Of a stretch of DNA of 64,000 bases, positions 27,413 to 38,326 are shown in pieces (within the stretch, counting starts at the first letter, position 1; each line of letters starts with the position of its first letter). Both the position numbers and the translations under genes were made by a program. The notes beneath the pieces are model-generated. The model saw only the letters and a list, made by a program, of their open reading frames with translations, ran no database searches and was not told the DNA's origin. The stretch is taken from contig JBNJEU010000003.1 in assembly GCA_051746205.1 (NCBI GenBank), forward strand, positions 15,962 to 79,961, written 5' to 3'. The DNA is from Thiohalospira sp051746205 (GTDB lineage Bacteria > Pseudomonadota > Gammaproteobacteria > Thiohalospirales > Thiohalospiraceae).

Positions 27413-28348
27413 ATGAACATCATCATTCACTCCAGGCGGATCCAGGGCGCAGGCCACATCACTCTCCATCAGGGAGGGGCCCTGGCGGTTCTGCTGCTGC
27501 TTCTGGTGGCGGTGCCGGTGTCCGCTCTGGTGGCCGGCTTCAAGCTGGGTGAGACGTCGGCAACGCGCAGCCCCGAGGAGATGGCCCGGGTCTGGGAGGC
27601 GAAGCTCGCGGAGCAGGAACAGCGGGTCGAGGAGATCAAGCAGGAAACTCGCGAGAATGTCGATGTCCTGGCCAATCGGCTGGGGCAGATGCAGGCTCAG
27701 GTCATCCGCCTCAATGCCCTCGGAGAGCGGTTGACCTCCATGGCCGATCTGGACCAGGGCGAGTTCAACTTCCAGCAGGGACCCGCCATGGGCGGTCCGC
27801 GGGTCGAAGCCGAAGAACATGAACCGGTGGAAATGACCGATTTCATGGAGGCTCTGGACGAGCTCTCCCGGAAACTGGCCGATCGTTCCCGCCAGCTCTC
27901 GGTCCTCGAGAGCGTGATGATGAATCGCAAGGTCCAGGACGAAGTGGTCCCGGCCGGTCGGCCAGTGAAGCAGGGCTGGCAGTCCTCTGGCTACGGTATG
28001 CGCTCCGATCCGTTCAGCGGGCGGAATTCCATGCACCGTGGCCAGGACTTCGCGGGCCGCGAGGGGACGCCCGTGTACGCGACGGCATCCGGGGTGGTGA
28101 CCTGGGCTGCACGTCGCCACAGTTACGGCAAGCTGGTCGAGATCAATCACGGCAATGGTTATGTGACCCGGTACGCCCACAACTCCGCCATTTCTGTGGA
28201 GGTGGGTGATACCATCAAGAGTGGTGACAAGATCGCCGAGGTGGGAAGCACCGGTCGCTCCACCGGCCCCCACGTCCACTACGAAGTCTGGGTGAACGGC
28301 GACACCGTCGATCCGATGCAGTACGTCCAGCGCCAGGCTTCCCGCTGA
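27413..28348 (+). CDS. Membrane-anchored M23-family peptidoglycan endopeptidase
   Basis: LasA/LytM-type metallopeptidase predicted to cut peptide cross-links in the periplasm. The N-terminal anchor helix is at about residues 22-42, a coiled coil at about 55-110 (EQEQRVEEIKQETRENVDVL), and the M23 domain at about 190-305. Zinc ligands are complete: His208 and Asp212 (MHRGQDFAG) and His289 in GPHVHYEV, with catalytic His256 in RYAH. The variant HRGQDF replaces the more usual HxGxDF spelling but keeps the H-x3-D spacing. 311 residues. It lies between dciA and secA, a conserved place in gammaproteobacteria; no secM is seen. Confidence 0.93.
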   Translation: MNIIIHSRRIQGAGHITLHQGGALAVLLLLLVAVPVSALVAGFKLGETSATRSPEEMARVWEAKLAEQEQRVEEIKQETRENVDVLANRLGQMQAQVIRLNALGERLTSMADLDQGEFNFQQGPAMGGPRVEAEEHEPVEMTDFMEALDELSRKLADRSRQLSVLESVMMNRKVQDEVVPAGRPVKQGWQSSGYGMRSDPFSGRNSMHRGQDFAGREGTPVYATASGVVTWAARRHSYGKLVEINHGNGYVTRYAHNSAISVEVGDTIKSGDKIAEVGSTGRSTGPHVHYEVWVNGDTVDPMQYVQRQASR

Positions 28349-28357
28349 TGCGGATGG

Positions 28358-28385
28358 CGGGGTGGAATCGACCGATTCCACCCCG
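28358..28385. repeat. Perfect 13-bp inverted repeat between the M23 peptidase gene and secA
   Basis: CGGGGTGGAATCG (28358-28370) is exactly complementary to CGATTCCACCCCG (28373-28385) with only AC between. It starts ten bases after the peptidase stop. There is no T-tract on either strand, so it is a poor intrinsic terminator; it may act as a 3' stabilising hairpin or as a regulator site in front of secA. Confidence 0.7.
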
Positions 28386-28449
28386 TGTCGCTCCCCTTCC
28401 CGATGGGTTATGATGGCGTGCTCTGATGGCCACTTGGCACCCATGATCC

Positions 28450-31221
<2,772 letters not shown>

Positions 31222-31234
31222 GGGGCCCTGCACC

Positions 31235-32452
31235 ATGGCGGTAGGACTCGGCCCGTTGCCGACGCTGCATCCCGTCCCCGGCGTCTGTCTCGGGACCACC
31301 CGCGCGGGGATCCGCAAGCCGGACGAGCCGGATCTGGTGGTGATGGAACTTGCCGCCGGAACGGTCGCGACGGCGGTCTTCACCCGGAACGCCTTTTGCG
31401 CCGCCCCGGTGGTGGTCGCCCGTGAACATCTGGGGACTGCGTCGCCCCGGGCCCTGGTGATCAATACCGGCAATGCCAACGCCGGTACCGGCGAGGGCGG
31501 CCTGGCCGACGCCCGCGCGACCTGTGCGGCCCTGGCCGAGCAGATGGGATGCCGCCCCGAAGAGGTCCTGCCCTTCTCCACCGGCGTCATCGGTGAGTCG
31601 CTGCCCATGGAGCGGTTGCTGGCCGGACTGCCGCGGGCCGGTGCGGAGCTGCGCGAGGATGGCTGGGCGAGCGCCGCCGACGCCATCCGCACCACCGATA
31701 CCGTTCCCAAGGGGGCCTCCGAGGTCCTGGCGGAAGGGGATGGCGCCGTGCTCACCGGCATCGCCAAGGGCTCGGGCATGATCCGCCCCGACATGGCGAC
31801 CATGCTCGCCTTTCTGGCCACCGACTGGGCGATCGCGCCGGAGGTGCTGGACACCGCCCTGCGGGCCGCAAACGCGGTGAGTTTCAATCGCATCACGGTG
31901 GACGGCGATACCTCCACCAACGACGCGGTGACCCTGATCAGCACCGGCCGGGCGGCGGCCGCGCCGTTGAACAGCACCGACGATACGCGCTACCCCGGCT
32001 TCCTCGCCGCGCTGACCCGCCAGTGCCGGACCCTGGCTCAGGCGGTGGTCCGTGACGGTGAGGGGGCCACGCGGTTCGTGCCCGTCACCGTGTCCGGCGG
32101 ACGCGACGAGGCGGAGTGCCTGGAGGTGGCGTACACCATCGCCCACTCCCCGCTGGTGAAGACCGCGCTGTTTGCCGGTGACCCCAACTGGGGCCGGATC
32201 CTGGCCGCGGTGGGTCGGGCCGGCGTGGCCGATCTGGAACTGGCGGCGGTGACCATCCATCTCGGCTCGGTCTGCATCGTTCGCGACGGCGGGCGCGCCG
32301 CGGACTATACCGAGGATCGCGGCGGGGAGGTGATGGCCGCCGAGGAGATCCCGATCCACGTCGATCTGGCGCGCGGAACCGCCTCCGCCACGGTCTGGAC
32401 CACGGACCTCTCCTACGACTATGTCCGGATCAACGCCGAATACCGCAGTTGA
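31235..32452 (+). CDS. argJ: Bifunctional ornithine acetyltransferase / N-acetylglutamate synthase
   Basis: Recycles the acetyl group of N-acetylornithine onto glutamate in arginine synthesis. The protein cleaves itself before the threonine of the conserved GMIRPDMATMLAFLATD segment, giving alpha and beta chains; the surrounding KGSGMI and the VINTGNANAGTG oxyanion region are intact. PNWGRILAAVGRAG and YDYVRINAEYRS at the C terminus are typical. 405 residues. The frame is open upstream inside secA, but ATG 31235, 13 bases after the secA stop, fits the family start. The gene order secA-argJ-mutT is common in Pseudomonas-like genomes. Confidence 0.95.
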   Translation: MAVGLGPLPTLHPVPGVCLGTTRAGIRKPDEPDLVVMELAAGTVATAVFTRNAFCAAPVVVAREHLGTASPRALVINTGNANAGTGEGGLADARATCAALAEQMGCRPEEVLPFSTGVIGESLPMERLLAGLPRAGAELREDGWASAADAIRTTDTVPKGASEVLAEGDGAVLTGIAKGSGMIRPDMATMLAFLATDWAIAPEVLDTALRAANAVSFNRITVDGDTSTNDAVTLISTGRAAAAPLNSTDDTRYPGFLAALTRQCRTLAQAVVRDGEGATRFVPVTVSGGRDEAECLEVAYTIAHSPLVKTALFAGDPNWGRILAAVGRAGVADLELAAVTIHLGSVCIVRDGGRAADYTEDRGGEVMAAEEIPIHVDLARGTASATVWTTDLSYDYVRINAEYRS

Positions 32453-33434
32453 CCCCGAGTTGACGGCGCCGCCCCGTGTCGCCGTCGGCATCCTCCAGGA
32501 CTCCGAGGGGCGCGTGCTCGTCGCCCGCCGCCCCGAGGGGGTTCCCGCCGGGGGACTCTGGGAGTTCCCCGGCGGTAAGTGCGAGCCGGGCGAGTCGGTG
32601 GAGGCCGCCCTGGCACGGGAACTGATCGAGGAGGTCGGCGTGAGGCCCACCACCGTGGAACCCCTGCTGAACCAGCCGGCCCGCCACGGCGCGCCGCCGC
32701 TCCACTTCCGGCGCGTAACGGCCTGGCGCGGGACCCCGGGCGGCCGTGAAGGCCAGCCCACGGCCTGGGTGGCGCCCGACGAACTCGAAGGCTGGCCGAT
32801 GCCCGCGGCCAATGCATCGGTGATCCGCGCCCTGCGCCTGCCGGCCTGCTATGTGATCACCCCCGTCCCGGATGGTGGGGTCGGAGTGGAGGGTGAGCGC
32901 TTCCTCGCAGTGCTCCAGAGCGTGGCGGCCGACGGCATGCTGGTGCAGCTTCGCGCCCCGGGTCTCGAGGCGGCCGCCTATCGCGCACTGGCCGTGGAAG
33001 CGCTGAGCCGGGTCCGTGCGGTGGGCGGCCGGCTGCTGCTCAACGCCGATCCGGAACTGGTCGTCGAGCTGGGGGCCGACGGGGTCCATCTGGACGGACG
33101 ACGCCTGGCTCGACTCGAAGGCCGCCCCCTGGAACCGGAGTTCCTGGTCGGTGCCTCCTGCCACGGGCCGGAGGACCTCGCTCGGGCCGTGGAGCACGAC
33201 CTCGATTTCGCTGTACTGAGCCCCGTTCACGCCACCGCCAGCCATCCGGAGGCGTCCCCGCTGGGCTGGGCCCGGTTTACCGAATGGGTCACCGCGACAC
33301 CGTTGCCCGTCTATGCCCTTGGCGGCGTCGGCCCCGATGACCTGGCTCGGGCGCGGGCCCACGGTGCTCGGGGCATCGCCGGGATCCGCGCCTTCTGGCC
33401 CACCTTCCCACCTGTCGACGGAGAGATCCCGTGA
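32421..33434 (+). CDS. Nudix hydrolase fused to a ThiE/TenI-like domain (MutT-type)
   Basis: Two-domain protein of 337 residues. Residues about 18-140 are a MutT-like Nudix hydrolase with a complete Nudix box (GGKCEPGESVEAALARELIEEVGV) and WEFPGG; such enzymes remove 8-oxo-dGTP. Residues about 150-330 are a thiamine-phosphate-synthase-like TIM barrel (LLLNADPELVVELGADGVHLDG, VGASCHGPEDLARA, DFAVLSPVHATASHPEASPLGW, VYALGGVGPDDLARARAHGARGIAGIRAFW). The fusion downstream of secA-argJ is known in gammaproteobacteria; the role of the second domain is unclear. The ATG start overlaps argJ by 32 bases, and the stop overlaps the next gene (GTGA). Confidence 0.92.
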   Translation: MSGSTPNTAVDPELTAPPRVAVGILQDSEGRVLVARRPEGVPAGGLWEFPGGKCEPGESVEAALARELIEEVGVRPTTVEPLLNQPARHGAPPLHFRRVTAWRGTPGGREGQPTAWVAPDELEGWPMPAANASVIRALRLPACYVITPVPDGGVGVEGERFLAVLQSVAADGMLVQLRAPGLEAAAYRALAVEALSRVRAVGGRLLLNADPELVVELGADGVHLDGRRLARLEGRPLEPEFLVGASCHGPEDLARAVEHDLDFAVLSPVHATASHPEASPLGWARFTEWVTATPLPVYALGGVGPDDLARARAHGARGIAGIRAFWPTFPPVDGEIP

Positions 33435-33895
33435 ACACCACGACCCTGCGCAACGCCGTTCTGGCCATCCTCCTCGGCATCGCCATCGGTGCCGGCTACA
33501 TCCTGCTGGACCAGCGCGCGCCCGATCCGGAAGCCCGGGCCGACGTCGCGGTAACCGATTGCCGACCGACCCCGGGACCGTGCGCTGCCGAGGTGCACGG
33601 CGGCCGAGTCCGGCTGAGCATGGCGGAGAACATCCGGGAACTCGACCAGTTCCCGCTGGAGGTGGCCGTCGACGGCTTTACCGGGGTGGAGCGCGTCGTG
33701 GTCCGCTTCGACATGGCGGGCATGGACATGGGGCTGAATCGCTATCGGCTGGAGTCCGACGACCGGGGGAACTGGCGGGGCGAGGCGATGCTCCCGGTCT
33801 GCACCGCGGATCGGGTGGACTGGTGGGCGACCGTGGCGGTGGAACACGCCGGTGGGGTGACGCGAGCCGCCTTCCTCTTCCATACCACCGAGTAG
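33431..33895 (+). CDS. Membrane-anchored periplasmic protein of unknown function
   Basis: I cannot place this 154-residue protein with confidence. One N-terminal transmembrane anchor (about residues 8-26) is followed by a periplasmic domain predicted to be mostly beta strand. Two cysteines lie close together (DCRPTPGPC) and a third in LPVCTADRVDWWATVAVEH; a Met-rich patch reads FDMAGMDMGLNRY. The overall pattern, with a methionine/aspartate patch followed by a W-x-A/V strand, recalls FixH/YtkA-like domains, so handling of a metal or assembly of a redox protein is conceivable. The GTG start overlaps the Nudix gene stop, so both are likely co-expressed. Confidence 0.7.
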   Translation: MNTTTLRNAVLAILLGIAIGAGYILLDQRAPDPEARADVAVTDCRPTPGPCAAEVHGGRVRLSMAENIRELDQFPLEVAVDGFTGVERVVVRFDMAGMDMGLNRYRLESDDRGNWRGEAMLPVCTADRVDWWATVAVEHAGGVTRAAFLFHTTE

Positions 33896-33921
33896 AGTCG
33901 GCGGATCGCTCCGGCGGTCGC

Positions 33922-34140
33922 CTAGAGCGGTCCTCCGCCGCCTTCCCCCCGGTCGGGATCAACGTCGTCCCCCGACTCCGGGAACGTCGCCGGCTCACCC
34001 GGGATATGGTGGCGGCCATCGGCCCAGGCGCCGAGGTCCAGCAGGCGGCAGCGTTCGCTGCAGAAGGGACGGTCCGGATTGTCCGGGGCGAAGATGGTCT
34101 CCTTGCCGCAGGTGGGACAGGCAACGACGGGTGTGCTCAT
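33922..34140 (-). CDS. yacG: Zinc-binding DNA gyrase inhibitor YacG
   Basis: Small protein (72 residues) that binds and inhibits DNA gyrase in E. coli. The four zinc cysteines are in CPTCGK and FCSERCRLLDLGAW; the second half is disordered, acidic and Gly-rich. It follows coaE with a four-base overlap and completes the conserved pilD-coaE-yacG tail of the type IV pilus cluster. Confidence 0.94.
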   Translation of the reverse strand: MSTPVVACPTCGKETIFAPDNPDRPFCSERCRLLDLGAWADGRHHIPGEPATFPESGDDVDPDRGEGGGGPL

Positions 34141-34787
34141 GGGATCTCTCCTGTGTCTTCCGGGGCCAGCCGCCGGTAGCGGCGGTCGAGTTCCGCCACG
34201 TGCCGGGCCAGGGTGTCGAGGTCGGTTCGGGTGTCGATGACGTCGTCGGCGGCGGCCAGACGGGACTCGCGGTCGACCTGGGCGGCGAGGATGGCTTCCA
34301 CCTCCTCGCGGCTGATCTGGTCGCGCGCCATGGTTCTGCGGATCTGGTCCTCCGGCGCGGCGTCGGCCACCAGGATACGGTGGATGCTCGCCTGCCAGCC
34401 CTTCTCCAGCAGCAGCGGGATCACCAGCAGCAGATAGGGGCCGTCGGCCTCGGCACTGGCGGCGTCCACCGCCGCGCGGATGCGCGGATGGAGCAGGGCC
34501 TCGAGTTCAGCGCGGGCCCTGTCGTCCCGGAAGACCCGCCGACGCAGGGCGGCGCGATCCAGACTACCGTCGTCGGCGAGGACATCCGGGCCGAAACGGG
34601 CGGCCACGTCCGCCAGCCCGGGAGTGCCGGGAGCGACCACGTCGCGGGCGACCCGGTCGGTGTCGATCACCGGTACGCCGTGCTCGGCGAAGAGGTCGGC
34701 GACGGTGGACTTGCCGCTGCCGATCCCGCCGGTGAGACCGACTCGCCAGGGGCCGGGCAGGCGGGCGCGCGGCTTCTCAGAGGCCAT
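34137..34787 (-). CDS. coaE: Dephospho-CoA kinase
   Basis: ATP-dependent kinase for the last step of coenzyme A synthesis. The P-loop GLTGGIGSGKST is near the N terminus, followed by VIDTDRVARDVVAPGTPGLADVAARFG, DRAALRRRVFRDDRARAELEALLHPRIR and VPLLLEKGW-like VIPLLLEKGWQ. 216 residues from the ATG at 34787, which overlaps the pilD gene by 11 bases and follows CAGGGGG. The longer upstream frame is inside pilD and has no support. Confidence 0.95.
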   Translation of the reverse strand: MASEKPRARLPGPWRVGLTGGIGSGKSTVADLFAEHGVPVIDTDRVARDVVAPGTPGLADVAARFGPDVLADDGSLDRAALRRRVFRDDRARAELEALLHPRIRAAVDAASAEADGPYLLLVIPLLLEKGWQASIHRILVADAAPEDQIRRTMARDQISREEVEAILAAQVDRESRLAAADDVIDTRTDLDTLARHVAELDRRYRRLAPEDTGEIP

Positions 34788-35628
34788 GGAGAACCCCCTG
34801 AAGCCGTTCCCCCCAGAGCAGGGCGAGCCAGCCCCCCAGGGCCAGATAGGGACCAAAGGGGATGGCGGTCTGGCGATGGTGGCCGCCGGCGAGCAGAGCG
34901 AGGCCCACCAGCGCGGCGGGCACGGCGGCCAGCAGGATTACCAGCGGCAGCAGCTGCCAGCCCGCCCAGGCGCCGATGACGGCGAGGAGCTTGAGATCGC
35001 CGCCGCCCATGCCGACCCGTCCGCGAGAGACGCGGTAGCCGTGGGCCACCAGCCACAGGACCCCATAGCCGGCCGCAGCGCCGAGGATGGCATCCACGGG
35101 GGCGGGGCCGAACCCGGCGGCGGCGAGCAGTAGTCCGGCCCAGAGGGCCGGCAGGGTGAGCGCGTCGGGCAGCAGTTGTTCGCGCAGGTCGATGACGGCC
35201 AGGGCGAGGAGGGTCCAGGCCAGCGCGGTCACCGCCACCGCCTCGACACCGGGGCCGAGTACCGCGACGGTGGCCATCGCCAGCAGCGCCGCGCCGATCT
35301 CCACCAGCGGGTACTGACCGGCGATGGCCCCGCCGCAATGGCGGCAGCGGCCGCGCAGCAGCAGAAAGCTCACCACCGGGATGTTCTCGTACCAGCTCAG
35401 ACCGTGGCCGCAGCGGGGGCAGTGGGACGGCGGGTGGGCGATCCCGGGCGGCGCGTCTTCGGCAACCGGTGGCGTGCCCTCCGGCTCCAGCCATTCGCGA
35501 CACTCCCGCTCCATGCGGTGCCCGAGCCACGGGGGCAGCCGCAGGATGACCACGTTGAGGAAGCTGCCCACCAGCAGGCCGGCGAGGCCGGCGAACAGAT
35601 AGAGGGCGGATTCGGGTAGTGCGCTCAT
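34777..35628 (-). CDS. pilD: Prepilin leader peptidase / N-methyltransferase
   Basis: Inner-membrane aspartyl protease that cleaves and N-methylates type IV prepilins. The two catalytic aspartates are in VIDLREQLLPDALTLP and GMGGGDLKLLAVIGAW. The cytoplasmic zinc-binding loop with two CxxC pairs is present (CPRCGHGLSWYENIPVVSFL and CRHCG). About eight transmembrane helices in 283 residues, standard size. It heads the pilD-coaE-yacG unit; pilC, its usual upstream neighbour, is 7.7 kb away on the other side of the metal-efflux cassette. Confidence 0.95.
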   Translation of the reverse strand: MSALPESALYLFAGLAGLLVGSFLNVVILRLPPWLGHRMERECREWLEPEGTPPVAEDAPPGIAHPPSHCPRCGHGLSWYENIPVVSFLLLRGRCRHCGGAIAGQYPLVEIGAALLAMATVAVLGPGVEAVAVTALAWTLLALAVIDLREQLLPDALTLPALWAGLLLAAAGFGPAPVDAILGAAAGYGVLWLVAHGYRVSRGRVGMGGGDLKLLAVIGAWAGWQLLPLVILLAAVPAALVGLALLAGGHHRQTAIPFGPYLALGGWLALLWGERLQGVLHGL

Positions 35629-35712
35629 GGGGCTGTCTCGTATCCGATGGGGTGGTCATGTAACGCGAGCCGGGCGGTCGGTGCAAGTCCCGAGCGTTTT
35701 CGGGGGTGGTGC

Positions 35713-35750
35713 AAAACCGATTGACGGTCGGTTTTTTGTCGACGTATAGT
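35713..35750 (+). promoter_or_regulatory. Promoter and overlapping dyad operator of the metal-efflux cassette
   Basis: TTGACG (35721-35726) and TATAGT (35745-35750) are 18 bases apart, 31 bases before the blaI-like start. A perfect eight-bp inverted repeat, AAAACCGA (35713-35720) and TCGGTTTT (35728-35735), brackets the -35 hexamer, so a protein bound there would block polymerase. The upstream BlaI-like regulator gene is the natural candidate. The repeat could also be read as a weak terminator because T follows it. Confidence 0.75.
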
Positions 35751-35781
35751 GCCGCCATCCCGTACCCGATGGAACGCGCCC

Positions 35782-36174
35782 ATGCCCTCCCCGTTTCCCT
35801 CCCCGAACCTGGGTGAACTCGAGATCGCCGTCATGGACCATGTCTGGGCGACCGGCGAGGTCACGGCCAAGGCAGCCCACGAGGCTCTCGGGGAGGAACG
35901 CGGCATCACTCTCAATACCGTGCAGTCGACTCTGGAACGGCTCCATCGCAAGCAGCTGCTGAAACGGGCCAAGCGCAGTCATGCCTATGCCTACAGCGCC
36001 CGGGTCACGCGCGAGGAATTGGTTGGCGGGCTGTTCAACGAGGTGCTGGCCCGCTTCGGGGGCGATCCCGATACCTCCATGGCGGCCTTCGTCGATGCCG
36101 CCGAACGGCTTTCCGACGACGTCCTCGAGGCCCTCGAGGCGGAATTGCGCAACCGCCGGGGTGGCGGTCAATGA
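35782..36174 (+). CDS. BlaI/MecI-family transcriptional repressor
   Basis: Winged-helix repressor of 130 residues, the family's normal length. The N-terminal DNA-binding domain reads LGELEIAVMDHVWATGEVTAKAAHEALGEERGITLNTVQ (shown in parts: ELEIAVMDHVW, GITLNTVQSTLERLHRKQLL), followed by the AYAYSARVTREELVGGL wing and a C-terminal dimerisation segment. In BlaI/BlaR1 systems a membrane M56 protease inactivates the repressor; the next gene here encodes such a protease and overlaps by four bases. As the pair precedes a heavy-metal efflux operon, metal rather than beta-lactam is the likely signal. The ATG at 35782 is used; a GTG at 35749 would lie within the -10 hexamer. Confidence 0.87.
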   Translation: MPSPFPSPNLGELEIAVMDHVWATGEVTAKAAHEALGEERGITLNTVQSTLERLHRKQLLKRAKRSHAYAYSARVTREELVGGLFNEVLARFGGDPDTSMAAFVDAAERLSDDVLEALEAELRNRRGGGQ

Positions 36175-37133
36175 CGGCCTGGCTGGATCTCCTCTGGCTG
36201 CTGCTGGTGGTGGCCCTGGCGAGCTGGGCCGTGGCGGTGGTCGGTCTGTCACTGGTGGGCGGTTCGGCCCTGCGTCCGCAGCTGCCCCCGGGACCGAGGG
36301 CGCGCCGTGCCGTGCTCCTGGCGCTGCTGCCGTGGTTGGTGCCGATCACTGTGGTGGGTGCCCTGGCGGTGGTCGCCGCCTCGAAGCCCGCCGGTCTGAC
36401 CAGCGACCACTGCCTGATCCACGGCACGGGCCACCCCCACATCTGCTTCGAACATCTCCCCGCCATCGGACTGGGGCCGACCCATGCCGCAGGGGCCGCT
36501 GTGCTGCTCCTGGCCGTGTTGTTGCCCGCCCTGCGCCTGCTGCTGAGGGAGTGGCAGCTGGCGACGCGCATCGATGCGCTGCGCCGGCTGGCGGTGGGGT
36601 GGCGCCGGCTGCGGATCGTGTCGTCGGCCGAACCCATCGCTCTGGCGGTGGGTGGACGGGACAGTACCGTGCTGCTCTCCCGGGGGCTGCTGGACCGGCT
36701 GGACCCGAGGGAGCGGCGCATCGTGCTCGGCCACGAACTGGCCCACCTGCGTCAGGGGGACCCGGTGCGCCACCGCCTGTTCGAATGGCTTCTGCTGCTT
36801 CAGCCCGGGTGGACCGGGCGGCCACTCAGGCGCCACTGGCGACAGGCCCGCGAGGAGCTGGCCGATGATCGGGTGGCCCGGGAATACGGTGCCGAGGCCG
36901 TGGCGGGGGTCCTGCTGAAGGTGATCCGCATGGGACGTTCGGCGGAGGCCGCCGGGCCGGCCTTTGTCGGCCCGGAGCCCCGACGGCGCGTGGCGCGACT
37001 GATCCACACCGATGAACCGATGACCCGCCCTCTGTTCGAATGGGGGTACGCGGCCCTGCTGCTGTTGACCGGGGTCACGGCCGCGATCGCCCACCATTCG
37101 CTGGAGACGGCGCTTGGATGGGTGATCGGATGA
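36171..37133 (+). CDS. M56-family membrane metalloprotease, probable metal-responsive partner of the BlaI-like repressor
   Basis: Polytopic membrane zinc protease of 320 residues related to BlaR1/MecR1 but without a penicillin-binding sensor domain. Transmembrane segments lie at about residues 8-30, 47-70 and 108-125, with a last one near 291-308. The catalytic motif HELAH is at 188-192 and the third ligand region REELADD at 226-233. Between helices 2 and 3 a predicted periplasmic loop (about 72-105) is packed with His80, Cys81, His84, His88, His90, Cys92, His95 and His105, a plausible metal-sensing site. It overlaps both neighbours by four bases (ATGA type), consistent with one operon. Confidence 0.87.
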   Translation: MTAWLDLLWLLLVVALASWAVAVVGLSLVGGSALRPQLPPGPRARRAVLLALLPWLVPITVVGALAVVAASKPAGLTSDHCLIHGTGHPHICFEHLPAIGLGPTHAAGAAVLLLAVLLPALRLLLREWQLATRIDALRRLAVGWRRLRIVSSAEPIALAVGGRDSTVLLSRGLLDRLDPRERRIVLGHELAHLRQGDPVRHRLFEWLLLLQPGWTGRPLRRHWRQAREELADDRVAREYGAEAVAGVLLKVIRMGRSAEAAGPAFVGPEPRRRVARLIHTDEPMTRPLFEWGYAALLLLTGVTAAIAHHSLETALGWVIG

Positions 37134-38326
37134 GATGGCCCCTGATCGGTCTGGGTCTGCTGCTGTTCGGCGGGGTCGCAGAGGGACAACCGCTGACCGA
37201 AGACGAAGCGGTGGAGAGCGGCCTGGACCGGCCCGAGGTGCGCGCGATGCTGGAGGGACGGCTCGACGCGGCGGCGGGGGAGGCGCGCGCCGCCGGTCGC
37301 TGGAGCAATCCGGAACTGGAATACGGCCGGGACGCGTTGAGCCGGTCCGACGGCGAGCACCGCGAGCAGAGCCTGTGGCTGCGCCAGCGCATCAACATCG
37401 TTGGCGTCCCCGGCCTCCAGCGGCAAGCCGGGGAGCGGCGGCAGTCGGCCGAGGCCGCGCGGGTCGAGCAGACGCGCGCCGGACTCCGGGCCACCATCCG
37501 CACCCGGTTCCATGAGGCGCTGGCGGCGGAGGCGAGGGCGAAGGCCCTGGCGGACTGGCAGGAGCGGCTGGCGGAGCTGAGCCGGGCGGTGGCCCGGCGG
37601 GTCGAGGCGGGTGATGCCTCGCGCTATGACCGGCTCCGGCTGGAACGGGAGCTGGCCCGTCTGCGGGGGCGGCGCCTGGAGGCCGATGCCGCGTCGGCAT
37701 CGGCTCGCGACCATCTCTTTACCCTGATCGGGAGTGAACCGCGCCCCCTGACGGGAGAACTGCTCCCCCCCGCCCTCGAGCCCGTTCGCCCGGAAGCGAT
37801 ACCGGCCGATCCCGAGGCCCGGGCGCTGGCCGCGGAGGCCGAAGCCGCGACCATGGAGGCGCGCGCCGCGTCCCGTGGCGGCTGGCCGGAACTGACCATC
37901 GGCGTTGGCCGACGCGAGGTGGATGAGCCGGGATTCAGCGGCGGCGGGGGTCAGCTCAGTCTGGGGGTCGATCTTCCCCTGTTCGATCGGGGCGCCGCCC
38001 GGGCCGACGCCGAGCAGGCCCGCGCCCGCCGGCTGCGCGGCAGGAGCGAGCGCCGGGCGGCCGAGCACCGGGCCCGGGTCCGGGAGGCGCGGCGAACGGC
38101 ACGGGCCCAGCGGGACGCGGCCACCCACCTGCTCGAGGCCACGGAGCCGGATGAATCACTGGCGACCATGGCCGAGGCGGCCTACAGCGAGGGCGCGATG
38201 GCCGTCACCGAATTGATCGAGGCCCACAACGCCGAGCTGTCCACCCGGCTGGAGAGCATTTCACGTTCACTCGCGGCCCGCAGGGCCCACATTCAACTCC
38301 ACCAACTGATCGGAGACGCCCCATGA
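37130..38326 (+). CDS. Outer-membrane efflux protein, CzcC/TolC family
   Basis: Trimeric outer-membrane channel of a heavy-metal RND pump. A signal peptide (MRWPLIGLGLLLFGGVAEGQ) is followed by two TolC-like helical repeats; NPELEYGRDALSRSD and EQSLWLRQRINIVGVPGLQRQ resemble CzcC, and the second half contains RGGWPELTIGVGRREVDEPG with LSLGVDLPLFDRGAARADA. 398 residues from the ATG at 37130, which forms ATGA with the protease gene. It is placed before the CzcB and CzcA equivalents in the usual C-B-A order, although a small lipoprotein gene intervenes. Confidence 0.9.
   Translation: MRWPLIGLGLLLFGGVAEGQPLTEDEAVESGLDRPEVRAMLEGRLDAAAGEARAAGRWSNPELEYGRDALSRSDGEHREQSLWLRQRINIVGVPGLQRQAGERRQSAEAARVEQTRAGLRATIRTRFHEALAAEARAKALADWQERLAELSRAVARRVEAGDASRYDRLRLERELARLRGRRLEADAASASARDHLFTLIGSEPRPLTGELLPPALEPVRPEAIPADPEARALAAEAEAATMEARAASRGGWPELTIGVGRREVDEPGFSGGGGQLSLGVDLPLFDRGAARADAEQARARRLRGRSERRAAEHRARVREARRTARAQRDAATHLLEATEPDESLATMAEAAYSEGAMAVTELIEAHNAELSTRLESISRSLAARRAHIQLHQLIGDAP

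Noticed and set aside
28358..28385. SecM-type arrest peptide or terminator before secA
   Set aside because: No small reading frame with an arrest motif is present, and the perfect hairpin has no T-tract. It is listed only as an inverted repeat.
32421..33434. A functional thiamine-phosphate synthase (thiE) gene
   Set aside because: The barrel domain is fused behind a Nudix domain and there are no other thiamine genes nearby. Such fusions are not reliable evidence of thiamine synthesis.
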